Of a stretch of 64,000 bases of DNA, positions 53,299 to 64,000 are shown one piece after another. The stretch is from Andrena cerasifolii. Its lineage: Eukaryota > Arthropoda > Insecta > Hymenoptera > Andrenidae. The position numbers were made by a program, and so were the translations under genes. Positions within the stretch are counted from its first letter, which is position 1. Each line of letters starts with the position of its first letter. The DNA is taken from contig NC_135124.1 of assembly GCF_050908995.1 (NCBI RefSeq), positions 744,001 through 808,000 on the forward strand. The letters run 5' to 3'. The notes beneath the pieces are model-generated. The model worked only from the letters and a program-made list of their open reading frames with translations, searched no databases and was not told where the DNA came from.

Positions 53299-54435
53299 TA
53301 AATGTAGTAAAATTGACACAATGTATGCAGTTATTTATTTATATCTACGCTTTCAATAAAAAATAGCACATTCTGTGACAAGGGAGAGACGCGATTTTGC
53401 CTCGCGTGAAGTTTGCAATGAGTGTACTTTACTGCTTCAGGCATACTAGCGATCCCTGGGTGGGGGGGGGGGGGGGATTTGTAGACGAGGTATGGAGAAC
53501 TCCTTACTTACCGTTCAGAAATGCCAGGTGTTTTCCGGACGCACAGAATTAGCGTAATCCACTGTGGTCTCCGAAAGTTAATGAATTACTAATAAAAGAT
53601 GACTTTTATCTGAAATGACTGGTCTTTAATTTAAACAAAACGATATTCGGCTACTTTCCTTTACTATTCGACTTTTCCTTATAACTGTGAAACGAAAAGT
53701 TTTCCCAACATGCGACTTAAATCACTTAAAAGGGCATTAAATGAAGTACCAAATACATAAACAGTTTTCAATTTTTTTTATCACGATTAAGTTAAAAATG
53801 GGAGAAAAAAATGTAAAAAATATTAAATTATACATTATTAGAAAGGAATAGTTTTATCATATTTTTTGCGCAAATTTCATTCCGGTATCTTTAAAGAAAC
53901 ACCCAAATGTCACTGACTTCTTCCATCCGGCCCACTGTGCCGATGTAAATCTGAGTACATTTACACAAGCAATAAGGCAAAGAAATGCCTAGTCATATTA
54001 TGATTTGTATTGCTTCAGTAAAAGTAGTTCGATGACATGACATTTGGTATGACTTTCACCAGAAAAACATAAAATATTGGTGTCACTTCCTTATCGATAC
54101 GATAAAGAATAAAGAATTTCTTAATACGCTGAAATCAATATTTCACATTTTCACCCTCGACTGCGGGGCACCGACCTTGAATCGCTGCGTTCGGCCGTGG
54201 ATTCATACCTGTTTCAGAAAAAAAATAATTCTTTATTCTTTATCGTATATATATGGAAGTGACACCGATCGATTCCTTATGTTTCTTCGATGAAAATCGT
54301 ACCAAATTTGGCTAAATGAGGCTAGTTTTAACGAAGTTAAATGGCGATTATGAAAAAATAAGATTATAAAATGTGTCGCGCTGCCAGTCGCCCCGCGGAA
54401 GCGAGCACTCTTGTTCGTATCCCCATCCGTCGACA
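53299..54435. other. Region with repeat H copies and a poly-G tract
   Basis: A G-run of about 16 lies at 53462-53476. 54050-54110 and 54225-54320 are inverted pieces of repeat H (AAAACATAA, GTGACACC, TATCGTAT). No gene supported. Confidence 0.4.
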
Positions 54436-54437
54436 TA

Positions 54438-56034
54438 CACTCCGGGACAAAAAGATAGCACATTTTATATTTTTTAATATTCTGTACTATAAACTGAAAG
54501 AAATACATACTTTTTTATATCAGCAACTCTGGGCATGGTAGCAAGTGTAACGTGTTGAATGTCGTCCACAATATCCATTGCGACAAAGTTATACGAATGT
54601 AAACATAAACATCGTAGGTCGGAAGTCGGACAAAACAATAGCACAAATAGCAAATCTACGCTCCTCAGTTGTACGTAAGCTATTGAGTGACTAACATTTA
54701 TTGTAAAAAAAGGTTAGCGAAGTGTGCACTAACAATCAGTGGTGTCTATTTATTAAGAAAATACAATAAAGTATTGAAAATGGGCCGTGCAAAGAGACTG
54801 GATGCAAGTGAAATACATACCGTATTAAAATTAAAAGAAGAACAGTATTCAATTGCACAAATATCCAAAGTTGTTAATAGAAGTCGAAAGGCAGTTATGA
54901 ATTTATTAAAAAATCCTGACAACTACGGGAAAAAAAAAGAGTTGTGGACGCCCACAAAGTTTAACAGCTCGAGAAAAACGTGCAATATTAAGAGCTGCAT
55001 CCAATTCAAAGATGACTGCGAGGCAAATTGCTGAAAATGTTGGAGTAAATACTAATGTCAAGAACGTTCGACGTGTTTTACAAAACTGTAAACATTTAAT
55101 AAGAAAGAAAATGCAAAAGAAACCGTGTCTAACAGAGCTTCATAAACTTCAACGCTTACAATTTGCAGAAAAGAATATACATATGAAAAAAAAATGGCGT
55201 AGAGTGATATTTACGGACGAAAAGAGATTTAATTTGGACGGACCCGATGGATTTACTTATTATTACCACGATTTAAGAAAGGAAGAACAATTTTTGAGCC
55301 GTCGCCATATGGGAGGCGGTAGTGTAATGATTTGGGCCGGTATTGGGTATCGTGGTAAAACGGAAATAAAATTCATTACAGGCCGAATGAATAGCAAAAT
55401 GTATCTCGAAATGATTGATCAACAAATAAATACGTATGCCACAAAAATTGCCGGAGATAAATATATCTTCCAACAAGATAATGCTGCCGTGCATACTGCG
55501 AAAGTGATAAAGCAGTACTTTTCTACCAAAAAAAATCGACTTTTAGACTGGCCAGCAAAATCTCCGGATCTTAATATTATTGAAAATTGTTGGGGAAATC
55601 TTGCCAGAGCAGTATACCAAAATGGCAGACAGTTTCAAAATGTGAATGATTTAAAACAATGTATTCAGGATGAGTGGGAACAATTAAAACAAAAAAACAT
55701 TAAAAAACTATATAAATCGTTGCCGAAACGAATGATTGCTGTAATTAAATGTAAAGGAGGTGCCACTAAATATTGATCATTCAATATCACCAATTACTTT
55801 GTTCATATTCCTAGTTTTATAACAAATGTGCTATCATTTTGTCCCACTATATTTCCTTAATATTTCTGTTCTTTTTAATAAAAATGAATCCGTTGTTAAA
55901 AGTTAAGTTCATTTAATTTATATGTGTTAATACATGCAGTCTGACAAATGTATATAACAAAAATTTAATTTGTAATGTTTAATACACAGAAATTGAGTAA
56001 TTCTTAAGGTGTGCTATCTTTTTGTCCTGGAGTG
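54438..56034 (+). mobile_element. Nearly complete Tc1/mariner-type element
   Basis: Length 1597 bp; inverted ends CACTCCGGGACAAAAAGATA and TATCTTTTTGTCCTGGAGTG with TA duplications at 54436-54437 and 56035-56036. It holds one transposase gene. Confidence 0.9.
54780..55776 (+). pseudogene. Tc1/mariner transposase with one frameshift
   Basis: Starts MGRAKRLDASEIHTVLKLKE with a first helix-turn-helix (SIAQISKVVNRSRKAVMNLLK). An eight-A run at about 54931-54940 shifts the frame; the sequence continues from about 54945 with a second DNA-binding part (MTARQIAENVGVN at 55012) and the DDE core: Asp in VIFTDEKRFNLDG, MGGGSVMIWAG, Asp in FQQDNAAVH, and Glu in SPDLNIIENCWG. It ends KGGATKY. All three catalytic acids are present, so the single homopolymer frameshift is the only visible defect; it could also be a sequencing error. 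Confidence 0.85.
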
Positions 56035-56036
56035 TA

Positions 56037-56840
56037 AGTGACGATAGCAACCGAAAGCAAGCCGAGTTACGCCGACAACTACCGAAGGTTCCTGTGTGTG
56101 CACACACATATGACACATTCCTTCACGCGATATGTCATCGGTGGTGCCAATGCCGGCGGTACGGCAGCCACGCGGCCGCTGAAGCCACCGCGTAAGTTTT
56201 TTCGAAACGGTAAATTCAAACTTAAAGGCCACAGGTAAGAAATTATCGCAGCAGGTTCCGGTGGTACTCAAATGAATCGGCAGACTCTCCGCTTTAAAAT
56301 GAACTTAAGACATTGATGTTCCGATCATCCGTCGCGAAGATACAGCGAGATGAAGAGAAAATGGAATTTGTACAATCTTTTAGCATATTTTGGAAAGGAC
56401 ATCAGAGACCTAAATTTTAACCGAATCGAACAAGTCGAAGATGTTTCTTAACGAGAAAAGACTGATCTTTCTATTGCTTTATTCATGAACGTTCTATGAT
56501 GATTCGTTCGCTTACTAACAACAATTAAAGTACAAAAACGGGTTTTACTCCAATTTTGAATAACTCGGCCAAAAAAATCGCACAAGAAATTTGTTACTTT
56601 CTTCTTACACAGGAATGTAGCCGATTTCGAATGGTGTAAATGGAATTTGTGTAAAAAAAATCATACTCCCCGTGGATCATCGCAAAGTTGAAGAAATTTT
56701 TTTAAAATTGACCAAGTGCTCTTTATATTGCTATAACTTTGCCGAAAGAAACGCATCTAAAATTTGAAAAAAGCGACTGAAAGTAGAGATTCCACGCTTT
56801 CAAACCATATTTTCAAAATATCGATAGGACTACTTTTACC
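56037..56840. other. Spacer before second Polinton relic
   Basis: Overlapping ORFs on both strands at 56014-56271 include a short Gly/Ala-rich frame (YVIGGANAGGTAATRPLKPPRKFF), reminiscent of basic virion proteins, but too short to call. Confidence 0.3.
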
Positions 56841-56846
56841 GGAGTT

Positions 56847-57587
56847 ATGACCATGTCAACAACGACAACAACAACAGCCGCAGCAACACCAACAGAATAT
56901 AAGGTACGTAGTACATAGTACTCCTCTACGTATTTTTCGATTTATACGAAACCAACTGAATCATCAACTCTGGGTATGTGGTTATTACAGTAATGCAGTA
57001 CCGAAAAACCTACCATACGAACCATGGGACGTGATTATCCATTGACTGCTACTGCCTACAAACGTCTCATAATCGAGATTTGCATTGGACCGGATTCGTG
57101 CCCCATCGAGATCGCAACAGCCGATAATAAGTGGCACGAGGTTTGCTTCTCCATGTTTACGTGGAAGCTTCTACTGCAGCAAGAATCACAGATACTTCGA
57201 CGTTTCCGCTTCGATGCCCCATTGGGGTAACAAGATCCGATCGATCATTTGCGTATCGATTTCACACGAATACACAGTGAACGAAATGATAAAATTTCAG
57301 ATAATAGTTCAGTCATATACATGTCTGAAGCTACGATAATTCAAATGTTCAAATATGCTCGTTGTATCGACTGCATGTTCTCATGTTTATCAGAAATTTT
57401 GTACTCCGTAACCAGTAAGTACGCCTCTTTTGTCAACATTATACGTACCGCTACTACAACGACCGCGGACTACGAGAATATCATTACCAAAAGCGACTGC
57501 TACGAACCAAACTCTTTAATAGATTGTGAACTATTAGCATTAGGATTGGGATTAATCGTTCGTGATACATACCAGACGCCGGAATAG
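56847..57587 (+). pseudogene. Homologue of the 551-1392 Polinton gene, relic 2
   Basis: Exon 1 (56847-56903) is Thr/Ala-rich (MTMSTTTTTTAAATP), intron 56904-56990 has GTACGT and TTATTACAG, and exon 2 aligns with the protein of 551-1392 (DYPLTATAYKRL, FSMFTWKLLLQQE, then DHLRIDFTRIH, VIYMSEATI, SLIDCELLA). Lesions: TAA as the first codon of exon 2 and a frameshift near 57225. AATAAA follows at 57629. The polymerase and virion genes are absent. Confidence 0.7.
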
Positions 57588-57764
57588 TATGCCGCAATGT
57601 TTTTTCCTATATAATATGTTGTCAATAAAATAAAATACTTTTTTCACACGACTATCTGTATTGTCTGATACCTTGCACGGCCCCTTTTGCGTGCGTGTTA
57701 CCATGAATAGTTTCCATATTGACATTGTAGAAGAAGCATTCTTTTAATTTTAAAATAAATTTCT

Positions 57765-57978
57765 TAAACATATATTACAATCTATTTATTTACCCGCCAT
57801 CCTCCTTCTCCTCGCCACATAATTCTAAGATTCGACGTTTCAAAAAAGTATTATATTTTGTTCGTGCGTTCTTCGCGCCGTGAAAATAGTATCATCTCAT
57901 GCAACAGTCTCGGGGGACTCAATACGCATGATCGCGCGATAGGCTGCGATGTTTGAAATATTGTTAGCTGTAGAATGT
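57765..57978 (+). repeat. Terminal repeat of Polinton relic 2
   Basis: Similar to 11128-11396: shared TTAAACATATATTA, TTTATTTACCCG, CTAAGATTCG(A/C)CGTTTCAA, and the TTGTTAGCT-type end. It follows the gene at the distance expected for the element's terminus. Confidence 0.6.
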
Positions 57979-57983
57979 ATCCC

Positions 57984-58568
57984 CATAAAAAACTTCAAAA
58001 AAGTACAAAAAAATACGCCAAGTACATGAAATCAAATAAATTACAAAAAATAGAAGATAATAATAAATACAAAATAAAAAAAATATGTGAAACCAAAATG
58101 AGCTGCAAGTACATAAAGGTGCTTTCAGTCAAATACTTGGCCTGGCGAGGCAAGGTCAAGGTGTCGATGAATAAGAATTATTTAAAAACGCAAAATAATG
58201 AAAGTGTACTCGTATTGTCAGAGTTTTAAATTGACAAATTATCTAAAAGCTTGTGAGGGGAACGGTATCGGTGTCGATGAATGATCATGTAGTTATGTTA
58301 AAACGCAATTTAATGAAAATGTACTCATATTGTCAGAGTTTTATAAATAGACAAATTATCTGAAAGCCCGCGAGAGGGAAGGGATGGGTATTGATGGTCT
58401 GAGAATAGCTTGCCTCGCCAGGCCAAGTATTTGACTGAAAACACCTTTATGTACTTGCAGCTCATTTTGATTTCACATCTTTTTATATTATGTAATTATT
58501 ATTATCTTCTATTTTTGTGATTTATTTGATTTCGTGTATTTGGCGTAATTTTTTTACTTTTTGAAGTT
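57984..58568. mobile_element. Palindromic MITE, copy 3 (most complete)
   Basis: Ends AAAACTTCAAAAAAGTAC and ACTTTTTGAAGTTT; mirrored inner blocks TACGCCAAGTACATGAAATC, GAGCTGCAAGTACATAAAGG and CAAATACTTGGCCTGGCGAG. It lies directly at the outer edge of the Polinton terminal repeat. Confidence 0.75.
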
Positions 58569-60050
58569 TGAACGATTCTAAATAAATTGTATTGTATTCA
58601 AGTGCTAATCCAAACTCTAATGTGGAGAAATACATATGTTTAACAGTAAATATGGTGTACCTTGGATTCTAAGTTTATTAAACATTTTCTAATTAATCCT
58701 ACCTTTAACATTGATTAAATATCTAAATTATGTTATACGTATTCATTCGATTAGTGGAATTGGCTTAAGTTTGAGTTTTCAGATATGAAGCAAACATACA
58801 AGAAGAAAACAGAGCATCGAAGCTGAATAAAATCATTTAATTAATATAAAATACTATGCCCCAATTTATTTTTCTTCTCTTCTGAATTATACATTTTTCC
58901 ACATTCATAATAAAATTCAATTTTGTATATACATATTTCTTAAAACTCTAAAATAATAAAATTATTCATGAAAATTTGCTTATCGCATTTGCTCGTGCAG
59001 CAGGGTACTTTCTCTTTCTCTTCTGCTTCGATTATCTGTAAATATATAATAGCCACATTTTAGTTACAACTTAACATAGAATTTATATAGAAATAAAGTG
59101 GCATTTCGCTATAGTAAGTGTAGAGACTACAAAATGTATTCGAAGAAGGAGAGAGCGTATGGCAAAAAGTCTTGTTGCAGGAAATTTAAATGCTAATGGT
59201 AATAATTCAGCAAAATGAACGAAGAGATCCAATATTTTTAAAGCACAATTTATTGGTGTTGAAATAAAATTAATTTAGTATGTTTATTGGTGAACTGAAA
59301 TATTGTTAATGGGAAGCTAGTAAAAATTACGAATGTCTTTCACAAAGGATTGAAAAGTATCAAGGGAGATGCGTTTTCAACGTACTTTCTTCACTAATGT
59401 GACCTGCTCTACATTGCAAACAGTCCGCCATAATTTTCTTTACTCTTAATGCTATGCTAATTTGACAAATTTTGTCGATTTACCTTATTCGACAAATTTC
59501 CAGAAACTTGTGCGAAACAAGATGCTCTCTGTCTATCTAATCTTCTCCAGATAACTTCCAAGTCTGTGCATCCACTTCATTTCTATCCAAGCCTGTGCGT
59601 CCCCTTCATTTTTATCCAAATCCTGTGCGTCCCCTTCATTTCTATAAGCTTTACATAAAAACTCTAAATTGCTGGTATAAAAATATCTGGCAAATTAAAT
59701 GCAATGCAATTTGTTATACTATATTATTTTGTACATGCATGGTATTATTTTGTACATGCATAGTACAAATTTCCAAAAACTTATGCGAAAGAAGATGCTC
59801 CTCTGTCGAACCTTCTCCGGACAACCTCCAAGTCTGCGAATCTACATAAGAAATCTATTAAAAAATTTTGGCGACTTACCTTGTAAATTGAGACAATAAT
59901 TCAGACTCCTATTTAGTGTAAAAACTCGTGTCCGTAAAATCCCAATTCATTACGTTCGGGCCAGGATTCGTACCTTTTTCCGGGAAAAGCCATAAAAATC
60001 GGGCGAGGCACTGCGAAGAGCAGCCCTCGCCACGGGGTACCAGGCCGCGT
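58569..60050. other. AT-rich region with dispersed repeats
   Basis: 59100-59670 and 59665-59935 are relatives of 32820-33070 and 34855-35100. 59560-59650 holds three tandem copies of a CCTGTGCGTCCCCTTCATTT-like unit. No gene supported. Confidence 0.5.
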
Positions 60051-60054
60051 CTCC

Positions 60055-61043
60055 TTGACGAGCTTCGGGCGACTCCTGCCCGAGAGGAATACGATTTACT
60101 TTAATTATAGTACATGTGTGTTTTGTAATAAAGTGTTTCTATCGTCTCCTGAATTCAATAACTGGCATCCAGACATCTGCGCTCCTACAATCCACCGGCA
60201 ATACTCCTCGTGGAGAGACACAGGAAGAAAAGGGGTAGCCCGCTGTCGACGCGTGATCCTCTCGAGTATAAACACGAGCTTCGATATCAAAACAAAAGCG
60301 TGCGTTGACGTATTTCGTGCGAGAGAAGGTGGGCATTGGGGAGGAGGTATTGCTGTGACGAGGGCCACTTCAAGAGAGCAGCCGTTTGTGAGGGATGCAA
60401 ATCCGATTGGTTCTGATACAATCTGCTCCCTATGGTTGAAATTTAGTCTAGCAACTTTCACTCCTAACCTAACCAATTCAACTTGCATCCCTCCCAAAAG
60501 AACCGGCCATCCGAGCGTAGAAGCAAGTGCGAAATAACAGTAACGATGCGCTTCTCGATACCGCAGATGTACCTACCTAAGTAGCATTTCTGACGGAAAA
60601 GAATTGTCCAGCCTTTGGGCCTGCCATTTCTGGCGTAGACCTTTGGCAGGTAAGTATCCATTTCAACAGGCAGTGCTACCCGTGGCGCCAGTAAGACCGC
60701 TCCCGGTTTTTGCCATTCCAGAGGGGTTTGTTGCAGTGAAAATCAGTAAATTTGCAAGCGCAATATCTTAAAAACCAGTGGAAATAAAGTGTATACATTA
60801 AAGCTTATTGAATTTGTCTTGGAACGCACTATCAACTCAGGTCTTCAAAAAAAAAATAGTTCCATTTGAAAAACCGAACTTGACCATCGTATCTATTAAA
60901 ATAATAATCGAAAACAAAATTCGTTCGCGCTAATAAATGGGCCCCCTCGAACCATGCAATTCCCTATTTTTTTTTTATATTTTTATCGACAATACTTTAA
61001 GAGATATCGCGCTGTCCATTCCTAAGTGGGACACCCTGTATAT
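60055..61043. mobile_element. Element A, right half
   Basis: Matches 21175-22067 in the same orientation, ending GTGGGACACCCTG followed by TA. The left arm is missing. Confidence 0.75.
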
Positions 61044-61045
61044 CA

Positions 61046-61345
61046 AACCTTCCAGGATAGGTGAATCGGCCGCGGCGGTCCTGTTGCGTGGCCCCCACGG
61101 TCACCGGATATGACCCCGCTGGATTTTTTCTTCTGGAACTACCTGAAGGTAATTTCATTATTGCTGTTACATTTTTTTATAGGTATTCTTTTTTTACTTG
61201 CGTTTTGTATTTGTTGTACAACAATCATTTCAGGATGAGGTGTACCGTCAGCCAGTAGATACACTGGAAGATATAGTCGTACGAATTCACGCTGCAGCAG
61301 CAAACATAACGCCACAAACATTGCAGGCCGTCCAAAGACAGGTGA
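61046..61345 (+). pseudogene. Element B transposase 3' fragment
   Basis: Encodes the SPDMTPLDFFFWNYLK region, an intron (61148-61233, GTAATT to TTTCAG) and the last exon (DEVYRQPVDTLEDI, ANITPQTLQAVQRQ). It differs clearly from the palindrome copies. It starts at the very end of element A, a chimeric junction. Confidence 0.75.
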
Positions 61346-61960
61346 TTTTCGACTAATTGTCAAATTCTATTTCTTGTCGACTAAGCGTTAAATACTATTT
61401 CTTTTTAACTACGCGTCAAAACTACTTTCTTCGACCGCACGAACAATGCGATATTTAAGTTAGTTAATTTTGCGTTCTATTACATTATACCGATCTAGCG
61501 TCACGAGCGAAAATCGAACAGTTTTCTGTTTTACCGACCGACGTGTCATTACGTAATCATTTCGTTCTATTATATTACAATTCCACGACATCATGTCGTA
61601 CCATAACCTTTTCAAATAAACTGTTTTTGTTAATGACTGTTAAAAGAATGACTCTTATTCGTGAAATTCATTTCTTTATCGCACGCCACCCGAACCAATC
61701 CCATTATTCCACGAGTAAACCGCTCTATTTGTGGAACCTCCTGTAACTAACGTCAACGTCTCGTTCGAGAACGTTATAAGGCTTACTTTCGCTTAGGTCT
61801 TACACAACCATACGGCTACATCTATTTCAAAGAAATATTACGTGTAGCTTCTTATATTAATGCAGCGGTCAATGCAATTACCAAGCCTTTAAATACCAAC
61901 ACCTGTGCTCACACGGGTGTCACCCTGGTGCGCCATTATTGTTTAAACCTTCCCTGATTG
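61346..61960. other. Unassigned region
   Basis: No gene supported. A repeated ACTA(C/A)GCGT(C/T)AAA(A/T)ACTA motif is seen at 61380-61430. Confidence 0.35.
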
Positions 61961-61965
61961 CCTTG

Positions 61966-62145
61966 TGCTACGAAGCTTGCCTTTGTGCCTAAAACTCTCA
62001 TCACCCCTTGTGCTACGAAGCTTGCCTTTGTGCCCAAACTTCCCATCTCCCCTTCTGCTACGAAGCTTACCTTTGTGCCTAAAATTTCCATCTCCCCTTC
62101 TGCTACGAAGTTTGCCTTCGTCCTATCGTTCCCATTCAAAACCAC
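61966..62145 (-). repeat. 45-bp tandem repeat, four units
   Basis: Units start TGCTACGAAGCTTGCC at 61966, 62011, 62056 and 62101. Both strands are open because the period is a multiple of three; on the minus strand a 101-codon frame reads repeats of TKASFVAQGVMRVLG type. Coding is possible but unsupported. Confidence 0.8.
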
Positions 62146-62639
62146 ATTGTCATTGTCCGCCACCCAGGACATGACAAAGATTCGGATAGAATTGTAGAAT
62201 AGCAGGAAGAAAGTCGTTATAGAGATTTCACGAACTTTCAAGAAAATGTGTTTAGTGATAAACTACTATAGGAGATTCACAACATATACAGCGTACCAAA
62301 TGAAATTGATAAAGATAATGATGCAATTGTTTCTGCGAATAAAGTTATAGATGTTATGATGACGGTATTAAATGACATAGCACCATGGAAAAACACGTGC
62401 GGACAACAATAATCAGGATTGAATATACTGTAGACAATGTAGAAATAAAGTAGTTTCATTAATAAGAATAAAGAAAAAACAGTATCACGAAAAAGCTAAC
62501 GATGATAACAAGAATAAGCCGAAGGAAATGTGGAAGATTTTAAAGGAAATTGTTGGTGGTAGCAAGAAAGCGTTAAACTTAGCTCATAATATCTGTATAG
62601 ATGGAAATCGTGTTGGTACAAAGGAACTGGTGGAGGGAA

Positions 62640-62945
62640 ATAATAGATATTTGATTATACACTGTATCGTGTAGCCCGATTCTATCGGGTAACCCGATTG
62701 TGTCAGGTAGCTCGATTATTTCGGGTAATGCGGTGCTTGATAAGTTGATATACGTATTCAGCTTTTTTAAACAACCGAGCACTCGACAAGCATGTACGAA
62801 ATCTCGAGCTACCCGACTACGCGATACAGTCGGACTACCCGTAGGCCCGTCTGCCCCGGGCTCCCGTTCAAGCCCGCTCGACTTTACCCGACCTGACCCG
62901 ACCGTTCGGGTACCCGACACAATCGGTTACCCGCACATCCCTAGT
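62640..62945. repeat. CCCGA/TCGGG-rich imperfect repeat
   Basis: Many short GGGTA(A/G)CCCGA-like words in both orientations, as in decayed simple repeat. The ORF 62700-62984 is a by-product. Confidence 0.5.
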
Positions 62946-63176
62946 ATGTGCCCGCACTCGCGATCAGCACGACACTCGCTGTAGCTGTTATTCGGCGCTC
63001 TCGCTCTGTGCATCACGGCTCGCTCACGCACTCGTCACGTACATCAACACACATTCCAAAACATTACAGTATTGAACATATAGAGGAGGAGGAAGGACAA
63101 AGAATAGATAGTAAGATTGATCAGATGCAATGTGAACTCACGCAGTTTAAGATGGTGACGGAAAGTGAAATATACA

Positions 63177-63630
63177 GGGTGTCCCACGGCAGACTGGACA
63201 GCAGGATATCTCCTAACGTATTGGAGATAAAAAAAAATAAAAAAAATATAGAATTGCATGGTTCGAGAGGATCAATTTATTAGCGCAAACGATTTTTTTC
63301 GATTATTATTTTAAAAGATACGATGGTCAAGTTTGGTTTTTTAAATAGAACTATTTTTCTTCAAGAGGTGAGTTGATAGTGCGTTCCAAGACAAATTCAA
63401 TAAGCGCTTGCAAATTTACTGATTTTCACTGGAAGAAAACTCGCTGGAATAGCTAGCACCAGGGACGGTCTTGCTGGCGCCACGGGTGACATTGCCCATT
63501 GAAACAGATACCTACCTGCCAAAGGTCTACGCCAGAAATGGCAGGCCCAAAGGCTGGACAATTCTTTTCCGTCAGAAATGCTACTTAGGTAGGTACGTCT
63601 GCAGTATCGAGAAGCGCACCGTTAATGTTT
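63177..63630. mobile_element. Element A, left half
   Basis: Starts CAGGGTGTCCCAC after TA and matches 18608-18992 followed by 20879-20990, without the Tc1 insertion, so it preserves the empty target site. Confidence 0.8.
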
Positions 63631-63771
63631 CAAAACGTCATAAAATTTACTTAGAGTTTGTACGCAAGGAGAAGTAGGAAAATATGACTCAATTTTCAGG
63701 TCTGTGAAGATAGCACCCCCAAATTCGATTTTTTAAAAAAACTCAACGGCATTCGTTTGTCCATCGTATGC

Positions 63772-64000
63772 CCACGTTTGCCCATAAAAAAATTTCGTTT
63801 GCCCACCCTCCAGAAAAAAATTATGAACAAAATAAAAAATTTGTCTTCATCCCCCACCATAAATGCATTTCAATTTTTTAAAAGAAGGATACGAATGTAC
63901 CCGACCTGACCACGTTTGCCCATAAAAAAATTTCGTTTGCCCACCCTCCAGAAAAAAATTATGAACAAAATAAAAAATTTGTCTTCATCCCCCACCATGA
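63772..64000. repeat. 138-bp tandem repeat at right edge
   Basis: CCACGTTTGCCCATAAAAAA at 63772 recurs at 63910 and the following 90 bp are identical; the array probably continues beyond the window. Confidence 0.85.

Noticed and set aside
62700..63283. Overlapping ORFs near 62.7-63.3 kb as genes
   Set aside because: They read through decayed CCCGA repeats and the end of element A; no domain.
1..64000. Polinton integrase anywhere in the window
   Set aside because: No retroviral-type integrase HHCC or DDE pattern linked to either Polinton relic was found.

Overview
This window looks like a repeat-rich stretch of an insect nuclear genome. Short spliceosomal introns, many eukaryotic DNA transposons with TA or TTAA target duplications, Ty3/Gypsy LTR pieces and an AT-rich background all support this. 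Several predicted proteins recall sequences I associate with ants and other Hymenoptera, but that is recollection, not a search. Almost everything here is mobile or formerly mobile DNA. The only plausible host-type gene is an RRM/F-box/leucine-rich-repeat gene at 12.25-13.97 kb.

Left part (1-11.4 kb): a Gypsy element enters from the left edge on the minus strand (gag start and 5' LTR, 1-501). It has cut into the terminal repeat of a Polinton/Maverick (adintovirus-like) relic that runs to about 11.4 kb. The relic has a two-exon gene of unknown role on the minus strand, a protein-primed DNA polymerase B (frameshifted, 3'-truncated, with a 77-nt intron), an inverted duplication of a packaging-ATPase fragment, and a tightly packed virion block: unknown gene, PLA2/pX-like, adenain-type protease, penton-like, small basic protein, major capsid-like. 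Another conserved ORF, a minisatellite and an acidic ORF with an intron follow. Several genes are broken; the protease is open. No integrase is visible. A second, smaller relic of the same element family lies at 56.8-58.0 kb and helps define the terminal repeat.

Middle left (11.4-24 kb): the RRM/F-box/LRR gene is flanked by five copies of a short three-stem hairpin motif whose stems covary; this is the least explained signal in the window. Next come a second Gypsy gag, a long-TIR DNA element, a palindromic MITE, and a nested stack (solo LTR inside a Tc1 element inside a fold-back element) that ends in a long 8-bp microsatellite. A TTAA-flanked MITE sits inside another inverted-repeat element.

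Centre (24.4-33 kb): a giant palindrome with arms of about 3.1 kb carries two inverted copies of an intron-containing Tc1/mariner-superfamily transposase, both dead by shared lesions. A diverged copy of its outer sequence follows at 32.1 kb.

Right part (33-64 kb): scattered MITEs and dispersed repeats; a two-gene PIF/Harbinger element (MADF protein plus transposase) at 41.1-47.2 kb whose transposase intron is invaded by a 1.5-kb fold-back element; two consecutive long hairpins at 42.9-43.2 kb; a second Harbinger relic; an almost intact Tc1-type element at 54.4-56.0 kb; the second Polinton relic; two half copies of the fold-back element seen at 18.6-22.1 kb; and tandem repeats at 62 kb and at the right edge.
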